Both the position numbers and the translations under genes were made by a program. From Sacculina carcini (lineage: Eukaryota; Arthropoda; Thecostraca; Sacculinidae), in assembly GCA_916048095.2 (NCBI GenBank), contig OU696578.1, positions 2,627,798 through 2,691,797 of the forward strand: 64,000 bases of DNA, in the 5' to 3' direction. The notes under the pieces were generated by a model. The model saw only the letters and a program-made list of their open reading frames with translations, had not been told where the DNA came from and searched no databases. Of this stretch, positions 24,801-39,035 are shown in pieces (position 1 is the stretch's first letter; each line of letters opens with the position of its first letter).

Positions 24801-25331
24801 CAGCAACTATAGACAATAGAACGTTCAATTTCCCCTGTAGAATTAATCCATACACAAAACCAATGGATTTGACTTCAAATATGAATTTTATTGTATGAAT
24901 TGTTCCGCACGATGGGCGGGTTTACAAAAAGTGTTTCCATTTTTTAGTTCATTTTTCAAATGGTTCATTTAAATAAAAGTATTTTTTTAAATAAAAATGT
25001 TCCGCGGGCAGCTACTATAGACAATAGAACGTTCAATTTACCCTGTAGAATTAATCCATACACAAAACCAATGGATTTGACTTCAAGATGCAGAACGGAT
25101 CGTGTTCGAGTTCTGAATTATTCAGCACGACGGGCGGGTTTAAAAATGACTCAGGCGGACTGAGGGGAAATATTTTGTCGAAATAAAAATAATTAAACTT
25201 ATAATTTTCAATTGATTAATATTTTTATGAGTGTACCCTATTTCATTTTTATTTTTCCATATTTTTTATGAATTGAATATGAACTTCATGTTATGAATTG
25301 CTCCGCACAACGGGCGGGTTTTAATGCTAGT
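21831..25331 (+). mobile_element. Large Helitron-like non-autonomous element K1
   Basis: It starts TATATAAAAGAGATCCTCTG followed by (CTGT)n (21841-21885) and ends with a hairpin (CCGC-ACAACGG-GCGG, about 25301) and then CTAG (25327-25330) before (AT)n. Inside are about 340-bp tandem units (22200-23215) and then seven spaced copies of a TCCGCACGACGGGCGGG-type word near 23364, 23721, 24515, 24699, 24903, 25121 and 25301. No protein is encoded. Related elements are K2 (28229-31165), K3 (53429-56068) and K4 (48670-49421). The hairpin a dozen bases upstream of CTAG fits Helitron 3-prime ends. The 5-prime microsatellite also resembles Helentron/DINE-type elements. The superfamily call is inference. 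Confidence 0.6.
22200..23215 (+). repeat. 340-bp tandem units inside K1
   Basis: Landmarks recur at 341-bp intervals: TGTGTAGA at 22541 and 22882, GATTACACAGGAATATA at 22861 and 23202. An older, more diverged unit lies upstream (TGTGTAGAAAAT at 22147). Each unit contains AAATTATACC and ACAATACGGTATAAT-type words. Confidence 0.85.
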
Positions 25332-25337
25332 ATATAT

Positions 25338-25925
25338 ATACAAACAACCTATAAGCCACATAACACGTTATATAGCATAGCATAGCTTCATAGCATAGCA
25401 TAGCATAACATTTTTTTTGCACGTATCAACATCCACACCCACCCAGACATATGTCCAGATATACTCGAACAATTTACAATACAAATCACATGACACATGT
25501 ATACAACTCACAAGTTAACGCATACATATAACACAAAATACTACACATAATCTTTTTTAATTTTTTTCTACACACACATCCAGAAAAAGAAACGCACATC
25601 CAGAAAGAGAAACACACACACACACACACACACACACATAACATCCAGAAAGAGAAACACACACACACACAAACATCAAGAAAAAAAACACAAACACATC
25701 CAGAAAGAGAAACACACACACACACATCCAGAAAAAGAAACACACATCCAGAAAGAGAAACACACACACATCAAGAAAAAGAAACACACACACACACACA
25801 TACATCCAGAAAGAGAAACACACACACACATCCAGAAAAAGAAACACACACACACACACACAGACACCCACACAGTGAGAGGAACACACACACACACAGA
25901 CAAACAGAACCACACAGTGTACAAA
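25338..25925. repeat. Dispersed repeat L, copy 3, with minisatellite array 3
   Basis: The block matches 19902-20120, followed by about a dozen ACATCCAGAAAGAGAAAC-type units with (AC)n spacers (25568-25870). This copy lacks the GATCAGATCAG flank found after arrays 1 and 2. Confidence 0.85.
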
Positions 25926-25975
25926 CAGGATATACTCGGATTATCATCGTATGTGTTTTACTGATGGCTCATCAT

Positions 25976-26267
25976 TCACCGGCAGCACCAAAGATGGGAT
26001 GAGGACATCTATTCTGAAGCAAACTAGGATGATTCTCGTCTCGTTCCTATTGGTATCATTCTCACGGTAGGCCAAACAGACTAAGCGGTATCTATTTCTG
26101 ATTTGCTAGATGGTCGTTGGCTACTAGCTGAGTATCTCAGCTTAGCTAGTAGCTCATACGCCCTTACACAGGTTTTGTTTTTAATCCTGTAGGGTGTCTA
26201 GCCACCCTCCTCACTGCAAAGCAGTGGGGGCGCCGGTTTAGTGGCCGACGAATCGACCGAAGTTATA

Positions 26268-26311
<44 letters not shown>

Positions 26312-26672
26312 CACACACAACACCAAAGATGGGATGAGGACAAAAATTCTGATGCAGACTAGGATGATTCTCGGCTCGCTCCTATTGGTATCATTATCAC
26401 GGTAGGCCAATGACTAAGCGGTATGAAAATGAAACAAGGCTCACTGACGGACATTCTTTTTTGCTCGCCTTTCAGACACTCACGAATATCTCATCTATCT
26501 CAGCCGACAGGGTTTTTCAACTCAGGCTTGATCCTCATGGCTTTGTCTGATTTGCTAGATGGTCGTTCGCTAATAGCTGAGGATTTCAGCTTAGCTAGTA
26601 GCTCATACGCCCTTAAAACAGGTTTTGTTCTTAACCCTGTAGGGTGTCTAGCCACCCTACTCACTGCATACA
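25976..26672 (-). mobile_element. Two SINE-like units in tandem, sharing sequence with the LINE-A leader
   Basis: Units at about 25985-26265 and 26321-26672 both read ACCAAAGATGGGATGAGGAC ... GATGATTCTCG ... TAGCTCATACGCCCTTA ... GGGTGTCTAGCCACCCT ... CACTGCA. They are separated by (AC)n (26268-26318). On the minus strand, the word GTGAGGAGGGTGGCTAGACA is shared with 41685-41710, 43918-43940 and 60458-60480, the last two being the LINE-A leader. A short non-coding family derived from, or feeding, a LINE leader is the simplest reading. Polymerase III boxes are not clear. Confidence 0.45.
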
Positions 26673-26764
26673 CTCACACACACAGTTGCATACCTACACA
26701 CACCTAGACGCAGAGATGCATACAAACAAACGCACACAGAGAGGGGCACATGCACACACTCACA

Positions 26765-26842
<78 letters not shown>

Positions 26843-27029
26843 TTCCCCGGGAAAACACACACATACACACAGATTCCACGACACACACATGAACACACAC
26901 ATACACACACAGACGAACAAACACACAGATGCGAGACACACAGGCACAGGCACACATACACACACACACACACACCTGCATAAACACACACAAAAAAGTA
27001 AACACCTCTGCATGAGACAGATGCAGGGA
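26673..27029. repeat. AC-rich low-complexity tract
   Basis: A pure (AC)n run at 26764-26838 is flanked by CACACA-rich, interrupted sequence. Repeated GGATCATCCCACCTCTGCAT words appear at 27022-27075. Confidence 0.9.
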
Positions 27030-27716
27030 TCATCCCACCTCTGCATGGATCATCCCACCTCTACTCACCTCTGCATCTACTCTGCACTCTCTCTCTTTCT
27101 CATATTTTCGTTCGCGATTCCTCTTCATGAATCTGTATTTGAGATGGGCGGCCCTCGTGCTCATTCCTCGATCAATTAAATCGCGTATGCTCAGCAAAGC
27201 ATCATTCGGGGCACGATCAGTAACGACAGGAGTTGCCTCTACCTTTGGTTGGCCTACGCTTCTCTCACTAATCACCTCTGCATCTACTCTCCACTCTCTC
27301 TCGGTAAACACCGGAATCGCCTCAACCTCTGGCTGCCCTACGTCTCTTTCACCGCTGACCGCTGCGCCTACCCTGAAAAGCATATGCGTCTCAAACAAAA
27401 CATCCACAGAACCTTCGATTATATACAATACATCTCTTGACTCATCCATAGTCTCTGAAGAAGGGAATACTTCGCCATCATGCTGCATGACATCCACATT
27501 GTTCGTTGGCAAATCATTTGTGTCGATCTCATCATCCACGCTTGAAGAACGCCGAGCCTGCTCATCGTCACTGGCCACATCAACACTCTCCATATTCTGG
27601 GAAACGGGTGAAAGCGATCTGTGTATAGCCAGCCCATCCTCCACACCAATGGGTGATGGAGACGACTCGACATTGTCCGCAACGAAGGAATGTCCGACAT
27701 TGGACATGTCCGACAT
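27030..27716 (-). CDS. Unrecognised acidic 228-codon open frame
   Basis: The minus-strand frame starts MSDMSNVGHSF at 27716. It is rich in Asp, Glu, Ser and Val, with a long unstructured N-terminal half (VASDDEQARRSSSVDDEIDT). Two near repeats follow (SGERDVGQPEVEAIPVFTER and ISERSVGQPKVEATPVVTDR). The C-terminal part is basic (LKYRFMKRNRERKYEKERE). I do not recognise a family. It has no membrane segment or signal peptide. It is the only sizeable frame here not explained by a repeat family. It abuts tandem units of the K family at 27721. It may be an exon, a captured host fragment, or part of an unidentified element. Confidence 0.3.
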   Translation of the reverse strand: MSDMSNVGHSFVADNVESSPSPIGVEDGLAIHRSLSPVSQNMESVDVASDDEQARRSSSVDDEIDTNDLPTNNVDVMQHDGEVFPSSETMDESRDVLYIIEGSVDVLFETHMLFRVGAAVSGERDVGQPEVEAIPVFTEREWRVDAEVISERSVGQPKVEATPVVTDRAPNDALLSIRDLIDRGMSTRAAHLKYRFMKRNRERKYEKERECRVDAEVSRGGMIHAEVG

Positions 27717-27720
27717 ATAC

Positions 27721-28228
27721 TCCTGTGTAATCGCAAGTGCGCATAATAGCTGTCAAATTGGCAATATGTCTTTTTGACTTTACACCGGCGTAACCTCCTT
27801 TAGGTACACTTTGGAAAATTACAAATTATACCGTATTGTAGAAAACAAAATTTACAGCAAGATGGTATAATATATTTTTATGTGTAACAAATAGTTACTG
27901 AGAAATGGTAGAAAAATTAATTAATTTTAGTCACCTGGTGTTCAAGTGTAATTTTGGATGTATTTGAGAGTTTTGTCAATTTCACACGTTTTTTGTATCA
28001 TTTGTGGGTATAAATTATACTTTTTCTTGTAGAACACAAAATTTTCTACACAGTAGTATATTCCTGTGTAATCGCAAGTGCGCATAATAGCTGTCAAATT
28101 GGCAATATATCCTTTTGACTTTTCACCGCCGTAACTTCCTTCAGATACACTTTGGAAAATTAATAATTATACCGTATTGTAGAAAACAAAATTTATAGCA
28201 CGATGGTATAATTTATTTTAATATACAT
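27721..28228 (-). repeat. K-family 340-bp units (minus strand)
   Basis: Two landmarks, CCTGTGTAATCGCAAGTGCG at 27722 and 28063, are 341 bp apart. The block is the reverse complement of the K1 internal units and ends at an AT run just before K2. Confidence 0.8.
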
Positions 28229-31165
<2,937 letters not shown>

Positions 31166-31604
31166 TATAGCACGACGGGCATGTATGAATATGAGGCGGT
31201 TTAGGCAAACTATTTTGTGCATTTTTTTTTATGAAAATATAGAAATTGAGACTTTTTATGGGTTTACTCCACTCTTTTTTAATTCATATTCTTTTTCTCT
31301 TATGAATTGAATACAAATTTAATTGTATTAATTGTTTCGCACGAGGGGCGGGCTTACATGCTAGAATTTTATTGTTTGTTTCGTGTTTGTGTTCTGAAAT
31401 ATTCCGCACAATGGGTGGGTATATATATGAGGCGGGTTGAGGGAAAATATTATGTCAAAATAAAAATAAATATATTCACACTTGGACTTTTCTATTGAGT
31501 AAGGCACTTAAGAGTTTTCATTTTCTTTTTTAATTTTGAATATTTCTTATTAATATCAATTTTTATAAATATTAATTCCATTTCATGAATTCCTCCGCAT
31601 TCAT
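31166..31604 (+). repeat. Inverted arm of K2
   Basis: This block reads as the reverse complement of about 28250-28690: GCACGACGGGCATGTATGAA here, and TTTATACATGCCCGTCGTGC near 28672. It starts exactly where the K2 5-prime TATATATA ends. With 28229-28690 it forms terminal inverted arms of about 440 bp around K2. Its last hairpin word is cut at CCTCCGCA. Confidence 0.8.
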
Positions 31605-31725
31605 TGTGTTTCGAGTCTACTTCAAAACGGATAGCAATTCGAGAACACACGCAAAATATAATAATATTTTCAAGCTCTCTTACATGTTAAAAAGTATTTA
31701 TGATTAGAATGAACGCCCAGTTAAC

Positions 31726-31760
<35 letters not shown>

Positions 31761-32220
31761 GTATACTATTTATAACATCGATGTATAATATATGTGAGCT
31801 GGCTTAAATCGTATTTAATTAATGTACACATAGGACAGCCAGGCTTTAAATCAGTTTTGTATCCTAGCAAATTCTGTTGAGTGTGAAAAGTTCAGAAACT
31901 GAAAAAGACCGCAATTTTACAAACAGTCCAATACATACTTGCATGTTTCGTTTCACACGAATTTATTTGCAAAACATATTCATTCTTTTTTCGAAAACGT
32001 CAAAGTTTCAAATTTGACATGTGTGGAATATTTTTTTGACAATAGCCCAGAACACTCTCTGCCAAAAATGGTCTAACCAAAAAATTAAGTAGACGTGCAG
32101 CTTTGTCTGGCCACAAGCCACACCCAAAGCTGCATACCCCCAATTCGGCCTTGATATCCTAAACCAACGACACATTATGGACAGATTACATAAGAGGGTA
32201 AAGAAGAAGCAAATTACACT
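31605..32220. repeat. Duplicated flank D, copy 1
   Basis: The stretch from TTCATTGTGTTTCGAGTCTAC to GGTAAAGAAGAAGCAAA matches 56656-57172, including ATGAACGCCCAGTTAACAAT and an internal (TA)n run (31729-31756). Together with K2/K3 it shows that about 4 kb was duplicated. No open frame is supported. 32040-32145 is present here but absent from the other copy. Confidence 0.8.
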
Positions 32221-32273
32221 ACTGTGTTACACACACTTACACACACTTACTGTGTTACACACTTGTGTTTTTA

Positions 32274-32498
32274 CACTACGCCACAAAAGGTTCTATTTTT
32301 AGACGCGGTGGCTTGGAAATACCTGGAAAAAACATCAAAACAACAGTATGTGGAAGTCATGTGCTTGGCACATGTGTGCAGCGGCAGTTTGCAAAATTCA
32401 CGTGCCAAGCACATGACTTCCACACACAGTTGTTTTGATGTTTTTTCCAAGTATTTCCAAGCCACCGCGTCTGAAAATAGAACATTTGTGGCGTAGTG
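32274..32498. mobile_element. Foldback MITE with TA target duplication
   Basis: A 225-bp palindromic element whose arms (CACTACGCCACAAAAGG... and its complement ...CTTTTGTGGCGTAGTG) pair over about 100 bp around a short centre near 32385. TA flanks both sides (32272-32273, 32499-32500), which suggests a Tc1/mariner-type MITE. A second, right-truncated copy lies at 58739-58921. Because it is a palindrome, both strands give similar 70-90-codon frames, which are not genes. Confidence 0.75.
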
Positions 32499-32755
32499 TA
32501 AATACACAGCACATTTATATATACAGAAAACACCTATTTTACATGAATATATTATATAATTCAGCTGTTTTTTGCTGTAGTCACTTTAGGGCACACATGG
32601 AATAATGAGGTTTCAAATTGGTTTCGTTTCTGGTACTCAAAAAGGTATATACACACGTTAATTAATATAAAAATAAATATAAAAACAACCAAGGTCGTGC
32701 TCGAAAATGTTTTTGCTCAAACACAATTTTTCATCGGCAAAGAGTTTCAGTAGTC
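32499..32755. repeat. Repeat E, plus orientation
   Basis: This is the reverse complement of 58495-58738 (shared words ATACACAGCACATTTATATA, CATGGAATAATGAGGTTTC, ACAACCAAGGTCGTGCTCG). The MITE lies at its edge in both places, so MITE plus repeat E moved or were duplicated together and one copy was inverted. Confidence 0.8.
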
Positions 32756-34390
32756 AGTAGTTTCTGTAGTTGGTCAATGAAGATAAGATGAGCGCTGAGA
32801 ACGTGATCAAGCACTTTGGCGACTTTGGTTTAGAATGTAAGGCACCTGAGCGTGTTTCAGACGGGGCCAAATTGTTGGGATTGCAAGTGCAGCAAACTGG
32901 CAATGAATTGCAGTGTAAACGAAGCGCAAGTATCGACAACATTCCTGCGAGAATCACAAGACGCACAGTTTTTTCCTGGTGCGGTCGTTTGGTGGCTCAC
33001 TTGCCTGTTTGTGGCTGGCTGCGCCCAGCGGTCGCATGGCTGAAGCGCAGAGCAAACGAGCTTTCAAAGTCGTGGGATGACGTCATTGAAGATGCTTCAC
33101 TTGTTGCGCAGTTGGAGGAAATTAAAAGTAAGGTTTTGAGCAGTGATCCCGCGCATGGGACCTGGTGCGTTGCGGTTGAATGTGCACAAGTCTGGACTGA
33201 CGCAAGCTCTCTTGCCGTTGTGTGGTTATAGCCATGGGAGACGGGAGTGTTGTGGAGGATGCGAGTTGGCTCCGGAGAGATCCTGCTGCGCACATAAACA
33301 TGGCCGAGCTTGACGCTGCCATACGCGGACTCAATCTGGCTGTTGTTTGGGGCTTCCGTATAGTGGAACTGTACACAGATTCTGTGACGGTGCACCGCTG
33401 GTTAGTTGACGCACTGAGCGGTCGAAATCGTCTCAAGACGAAAGCTCAGAGCGAAATGCTAATCCGGCGAAGAATAGACCTTATGCGTGAATCGGTCGGC
33501 GAATACAAATTGACGCTGCATGTTTTGGTTGTGAGATCTGGTGAGAATCGTGCCGACACACTCACTAGAGTACCTGAAAAGTGGCTCCGAGAACAGCGAC
33601 CAACATGTGCCGCTGCTGCGATGGAAAGTCGTAATTTACCCGACATTAATGCTGCCATTTTGGATACACATGAGAGCGCAGGCCACCCAGGCATTCGGCG
33701 GACTCTGTTTTTTGCAAGACGTAAGTGCGGGAGTGGAATCAGCAGAAAACAAGTGCAAGAAGTTGTGTCTCATTGTGATGTGTGCAACTCTGTTGATCCT
33801 GCTCCGGCTAGGTGGCGTCATGGCAGGCTGTATGTCGAACAGGCGTGGTACAGGTTGGCGTTTGATATCACCCATCATTCACATACGTCGTATCTATCGA
33901 TAATTGACTGTGGTCCGTCGCGTTTTGCGATTTGGAGAGCGTTGCGTTGGGCCGACGCTGCAACTGTCGTGCACCATCTTGAGGAGATCTTTTATGAACG
34001 TGGCGCTCCAAGTGAGATACTGGCCGACAATGACACTATCTTCCGTGGGAGATCACTGCAGGCTCTGTGTGCTAAATGGAACGTCCATCTTCGTTTTCGT
34101 GCGGCATATTCGTCACATGGAAACGGCATCATCGAGCGGAACCATCGCTCTGTCAAAGTGATTTGTGCACGTCGGCAATGTACCGTAGCGGAGGCTGTGC
34201 ACCTGTACAACATCACTCCTCGCGATGATAAGGCGGTGACATCAGCTCCATTTGCCGGTGTTTACAAATACAAGTGCCGAGATCTTGTGAACACGCGCAA
34301 TCTTCGTTGCAAACGACAAAGCAACAGTGATTTAACCGGCAACGTGCTTGGCGGGTCCAAGTTCGGAGTTGTTCGAAGTTAGTTACAGTC
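32756..34390 (+). mobile_element. Ty3/Gypsy-type fragment G3 (broken)
   Basis: Fragment of a third Gypsy family related to G1. It shows the RT thumb region with CGRLVAHLPVCGWLRPAVAW (compare G1 CGRVVEHLPICGWMRP), an RNase H (VWTDASSLAVV, LYTDS, LTRVPEKW) and an integrase with an HHCC zinc finger (HESAGHPGIRRTLFFARRK, CDVCNSVDP) and core (DITHHSH, DNDTIF, HGNGIIERNHR). No LTR or gag is seen. It is broken, with at least one break and truncation at both edges. It is clearly diverged from G1, so it is an independent insertion. Confidence 0.8.
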
Positions 34391-34769
34391 TATTTTCCCC
34401 CTAGCGCGTCAACAACAACACGATTTTTTGCTTTGATCTGAGCTGTCAAAACAAACGCACTACACTGTATATATACACACTGTATATATACACACTGTAT
34501 ATATACACACTGTATATATACACACTGTATATATACACACTGTATATATACACACTGTATATACATATATACCAAGAAGGAATAGTGGCACGAACAGAGA
34601 TACTGGCGCACGAAACGGACAACATGCGTTTGAAGCTAATGGAATCGATTTGATGATAATGATGATGATGCACGCATATATTAAACCCAGCTGAAGCAGG
34701 AGGTGCAATGCGCTATAGCCATATTCAAAATGAATTACTGGTGTATCAGCCGCCCTAGTAAATGAAATA
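34391..34769 (+). pseudogene. PLE-B endonuclease C-terminal relic with 15-bp tandem repeat
   Basis: 34463-34565 is about seven copies of ACTGTATATATACAC. It is followed by GAATAGTGGCACGAACAGAG and CGTTTGAAGCTAATGGAATC, which match 52985-53075, where the frame reads RRLKLTEAIYITAMRP, the conserved C-terminal motif of Penelope GIY-YIG domains. Here the match breaks off at GATTTGATGATAATG. The shared leader GCGCGTCAACAACAACAC (34405) and 52875 confirms that the two loci are copies. Confidence 0.5.
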
Positions 34770-35022
34770 CGGACCATAAAGCGCCCTAGTAAATGAAATA
34801 CGGTTAAAAGTCTAAATATCAACACATTATACTCATATTCTCATTAATTTCAAATAAATTACTGATATACGAATTGATTTGAAATATTTGCATCCTGAAT
34901 ATATTGGTGTAAAAATAACGCAAAAACGCGAAAATGCGTAAATTGCGATAATGTGATGAATTCTAAACTTTGATTCCGTATCCCCGTTATTTTACAAACT
35001 GAGATGATTACTTTTAGATTCG

Positions 35023-35494
35023 TGTAGAGTAAATAGAGATGTACTCAATGAAGATGAGGACGACGATGAAATGATAGCACTGAAATGCACTCCAGAAAAC
35101 AAAATTTATAATAAACAATAAACACTTTGTGGCCTCGCACCAATCACAATTACAAATACACTACCAGCACACGAACACCACCAACACTCACAACGCTCAA
35201 AGCCAGACTGATTGTAGCTCGCTTCAGCCACACGCACAGGCGTCACACGTCACAATGTCAAAGTACACCGACCAATCAGCACACAGTACTCGAGTCACGT
35301 GACAAGCCAAGTCACATGAACCATACGCACACTTGAACATATACACGCACATACACGGTAACTCGCATTCATGGAAGAGAGCAGGCACACCATTCGCGCA
35401 CTTGAACATACACATACATACAGACATAGAAACACACCTACGCGGTTACACGATTTCATCACACTGTACATACACAATACGAATACCTATTACA
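35023..35494. mobile_element. Solo LTR S1
   Basis: A 472-bp insertion that begins TGTAGAGTAAATAG and ends CCTATTACA. It is flanked by ATTCG (35018-35022) and ATTCT (35495-35499), a near-perfect 5-bp duplication. The empty site is seen at about 15040 (GATCCGTTTTTCAAC). It contains CCAAT-type words (ACCAATCAC, ACCAATCAGC) but no coding frame. The parent family is not identified. Confidence 0.7.
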
Positions 35495-35816
35495 ATTCTT
35501 TTTTCAACAAACGTTGGTTTAGATTACACCCAGCCGGGCCACAGATCTACATACAGCTGATAAAAATTGGCCAAGATGGTCACTCGCTTAACTTTCAGTC
35601 ACTAGATACGTCACTGTCAGATTCACTTGCGACAGGGACCATTTTTCCACCGCCGATATGCATCGCATCGTATTAAGATCCTCGAGCGTTGGCTACAATG
35701 GTTCGTTGGCCGCAACGGTAGTAACACCTGTGCAACGAATGTTATTTGCTGTAAACAAAACAAAACAACGCAGAAACGACACGTACACAAAGACTCTGCA
35801 CAATTTGCTATATGTA

Positions 35817-36130
35817 TGTAATGTCAGGGTTCGGTTAGAAGCGTACAGTGAGCTACACGTCACATGATACTTGACACACTTACATGATACGCGATACACC
35901 TACATGATTCGAGGTATGCTGAGTGTACGGTTACATGAGGCGAGTGAATGCTGAGCGTGCACTGGTTGCTACCGCGTACGGTACGGTTCTGGCCTTGGTG
36001 TTTGAGGTTGGGGCATTCTGCATTGTGAGTTCGTGCTGTAAGCTTGTACTGTAATCTTTCGTTAATATATCGTGTGGTTTAGAGCGTTTCTTCTTGCTGC
36101 AATAATTCATGTGTGCGTGCGGACACTACG
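35817..36130 (+). repeat. G2 left LTR
   Basis: A 314-bp LTR followed after three bases by TGGCGACGAGGAT, which is complementary to the 3-prime end (with CCA) of a tRNA-Ser(GCU)-type acceptor stem as I remember it. Confidence 0.88.
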
Positions 36131-37941
36131 AATTGGCGACGAGGATCCCACTGTCTGCAAAATGAATTTTGAAAGTGTTTCTGCACCAACTGCGTTCCTG
36201 GCGAGACCGGGAAAGCCCACCGTACCTTGGGGTGAATAGGAATTTTCATTCAGAAATTACATCACCGCCATCAACGGGGATTCCTTTCCTGTTCAACGGC
36301 GCCGTGCAATTTTGCTGCACTGTGTAGGCGCCGAGGCGCAAAGGGCATTTTTGGCTTTGCCAGCAGCAGTCAAACGCGAGGGTGAAGACGACTTCTCAAT
36401 GAAGTTGCGCCAGCTCGCCGAATTCTACGCGCCAAAAATCAACGTAATTTCGGAGAGGTGCTGGCAGACACGGACGAAGTGATTGCTTTTTTGGCCGAGG
36501 AGAAGTCAGTCGTCAGTCGCGAAGAGCTCAACGAGGCATCGCGACAAGATGAACAGCTAATTGAACTGAGACAAGCGCTAGTGAAGGGGTTTCCGAAGAC
36601 GGCGAAATCGTGCAGTGAGCTGCTACGTCCCTTCTTCAACATGCGAAGCGAATTGTCAATCGTCGACCGCATTGTAGTGCACGCAGACCATCAGGCCGTG
36701 ATACCGAAGCAGCTACGTTCTAAATATCTACAACGAGCTCATGCATCACATGATGGCATTGTTAAGAGTCGACAGTTCCTGCGCTGTGTGGCGTGGTGGC
36801 CGGGAGTAAACAGCCATGTCCAGAAGACGGTCAACAACTGCGTTCAGTGTCAGTCAAGCGACAAGGTCAACTGCAATCGCGCCAAACCTGCACCTTTACA
36901 ACCAGTAGCATATCCACAACAAGCGTGGTCCAAACTGGGGTTGGACATTGTCGGTCCTATCCGCGGAACTCTACCTCAACATCGCTACATCATTACGCTA
37001 ATAGACTATTTCTCCAAATGGGTGGAAATAGGGTTTTCTGAGACTATTGAGACCCGCAACATTATCCATTTTTTGAGTAACATATGGGCCAGAGAAGGAT
37101 ACCCAGATGAATTGGTAACAGACAATGGTCGACAGTTGGTGAGCACAGAGATGGAGACGTACCTCAAGCAGAGAAACACCACTCATCGCCGCTGTTCAGC
37201 GTATTGGCCACAGTCAAACGGAGCAAACGAAAGATTCAACCGCACATTAAAAACGTGGCTGAAAAACTGCTGTATTCCATCATCGGAACAGTCGATGCGG
37301 GAGCAAATTCTCGCCTTGTTGGGGAGATATCGAGCGACACCACACTGTACAACAGGTCAACCGCCTTCGCAACTCCTACATGGACGGCCAATGCGTCTTT
37401 CTCTTCCGATCGTGACAACAGCGGAACGGGGTTCAAGAGCTGAGCATAGAGAACTCACCAGCAGGGTACAACGTGAGCAGCGCCGCTATAAGCGTCATTA
37501 TGATCGCCGCATGAGTGTCCGAGTCCATGCAAATCGGAGACTACGTATATGCTCGGGTTAGTGGGCATGTCGGGAAGACCGGCAGACGTTTCTCCGGTCC
37601 AGTGCGCATAGTGGGGCGACAAGGTGCTGCTTATCGATTGGAGGACGGTTCCGTCCGTAATGTGGCACACCTGTCCAAGACCAGATTGTGTGTTGTACCA
37701 CGTGCCGCAGACGACGAGACCGACACTGAACTTTGGTCAGCGTCGTCACCTGCTTCGCCTCGACCAACACAAAGGACCAGTGAAACTGCCGAACCGCTAC
37801 CTAGTAACGCTACATTCCCCGGCCACGGATCGCTGGAGATAAACGAAGATCCGCCCCGTCAACTTCCATCGTCATCGCGCGGTCGTCGCCGCTGGCTGCC
37901 GGCTCGTCTTATGGACTAGTGATTTCTTAAGAGCGGGGATA

Positions 37942-38255
37942 TGTAATGTCAGGGTTCGGTTAGAAGCGTACAGTGAGCTACATGTTACATGATACTTGTC
38001 ACACTTACATGATACGCGATACACCTATATGATTCGAGGAATGCTGAGTGTACGGTTACATGAGGCGAGTGAATGCTGAGCGTGCACGGGTTGCTACCGC
38101 GTACGGTACGGTGCTGGCCTTGGTGTTTGAGGTTGGGGCATTCTGCATTGTGAGTTCGTGCTGTAAACTTGTGCTGTAATCTTTCGTTAATATATCGTGT
38201 GGTTTAGAGCGTTTCTCCTTGCTGCAATAATTCATGCGTGCGTGCGAACACTACA
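37942..38255 (+). repeat. G2 right LTR
   Basis: A 314-bp LTR highly similar to 35817-36130 and 51108-51421, followed by the target duplication ATGTA and then the PLE-B module. Confidence 0.9.
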
Positions 38256-38479
38256 ATGTAATAATCGCAAATTGCAAACAAGTGTTGGTTTTTACAATTT
38301 GCTTACTATAAATTTGAAAGGAAATTTGAAGTATCACACAATTTATACCATTTATAAATACGCAGTGGACTGTGGGTCGCTGTGCCCACTGACATTCTGC
38401 ACATACACAGACATACGAAATAACTTGCTACATATTTGACTTCGCTTTTAAGGAGTTATATACTTTTACTCTTCTTCTC

Positions 38480-39035
38480 TGTAGTTCCGCATTCCCCGCA
38501 ACCGTCATTGTTGCTTCGTTCTCCGTCATGTCTCGGTAGATCGACAACCAGAAATTAGGAAACGCGTAATTACAGTCTCGAATAAACTCGGAATGAGTGA
38601 ACGAATATAAATACTTAGATAATAACAAAAGATAACAGAAACCCGTGAGTGAACAAACGACTCAATAAACCACCGAGTAACAATAACCCGTGAGTGAACC
38701 AGCCACTCAATAAACCACCGCTACCGCCGTAAATCCCATTTCAGCACAACGCAACACCGCCGCACGCTTCACACACACTGCCCAACATTCACTCTCCAGT
38801 TCACGCGTTGAGAATCGCCCGGTGCAGGCGATCGTTTGTACATTCATCCAATAATCAACCAATCAGAAAACAATACGCCAATACGTCATCAATGGCTGCA
38901 AGTTCACACACAAGCATACATGCACGCTCGCACACACGCACACGCAGGCTATAAGCCACGCCTCAACACACTGCACCGCAAACAGTCAGTTGATACAAAT
39001 GCCTTAATGCGCAAGCATCTCCACTTCACACTACA
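38480..39035. mobile_element. Solo LTR S2
   Basis: A 556-bp insertion that begins TGTAGTTCCGC and ends CACACTACA, flanked on both sides by TTCTC (38475-38479 and 39036-39040). The paralogous site at 51655 and the site at 15575 are empty. It contains repeated GTGAGTGAAC-A-CGACTCAATAA-type words (near 38650 and 38690). Its length, TG...CA ends and 5-bp duplication fit a solo LTR, but the parent family is not identified. Confidence 0.75.

Larger units (their letters stand above)
35817..38255 (+). mobile_element. Ty3/Gypsy-type element G2 with both LTRs (broken)
   Basis: Short LTR element of 2,439 bp with two 314-bp LTRs (35817-36130 and 37942-38255), each starting TGTAATG and ending CACTAC-A or a near variant. 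It is flanked by ATGTA on both sides (35812-35816 and 38256-38260). A primer-binding site TGGCGACGAGGAT (36134-36146) follows the left LTR, and a purine tract (AAGAGCGGGGA) precedes the right one. Parts seen are a gag-like start (MNFESVSAPTAFLARPGKP, about 36162) and an integrase with a zinc finger (HASHDGIVKSRQF, CVQCQSS) and core (LDIVGPI, DNGRQLVS, NERFNRT) at 36458-37561. A C-terminal region lies at 37515-37919. No RT is seen. It is broken, with a few breaks. The LTRs are very similar, so the insertion is relatively young. Confidence 0.88.

Noticed and set aside
32224-32507. Paired frames on opposite strands with near-identical proteins
   Set aside because: They are a consequence of the MITE palindrome.
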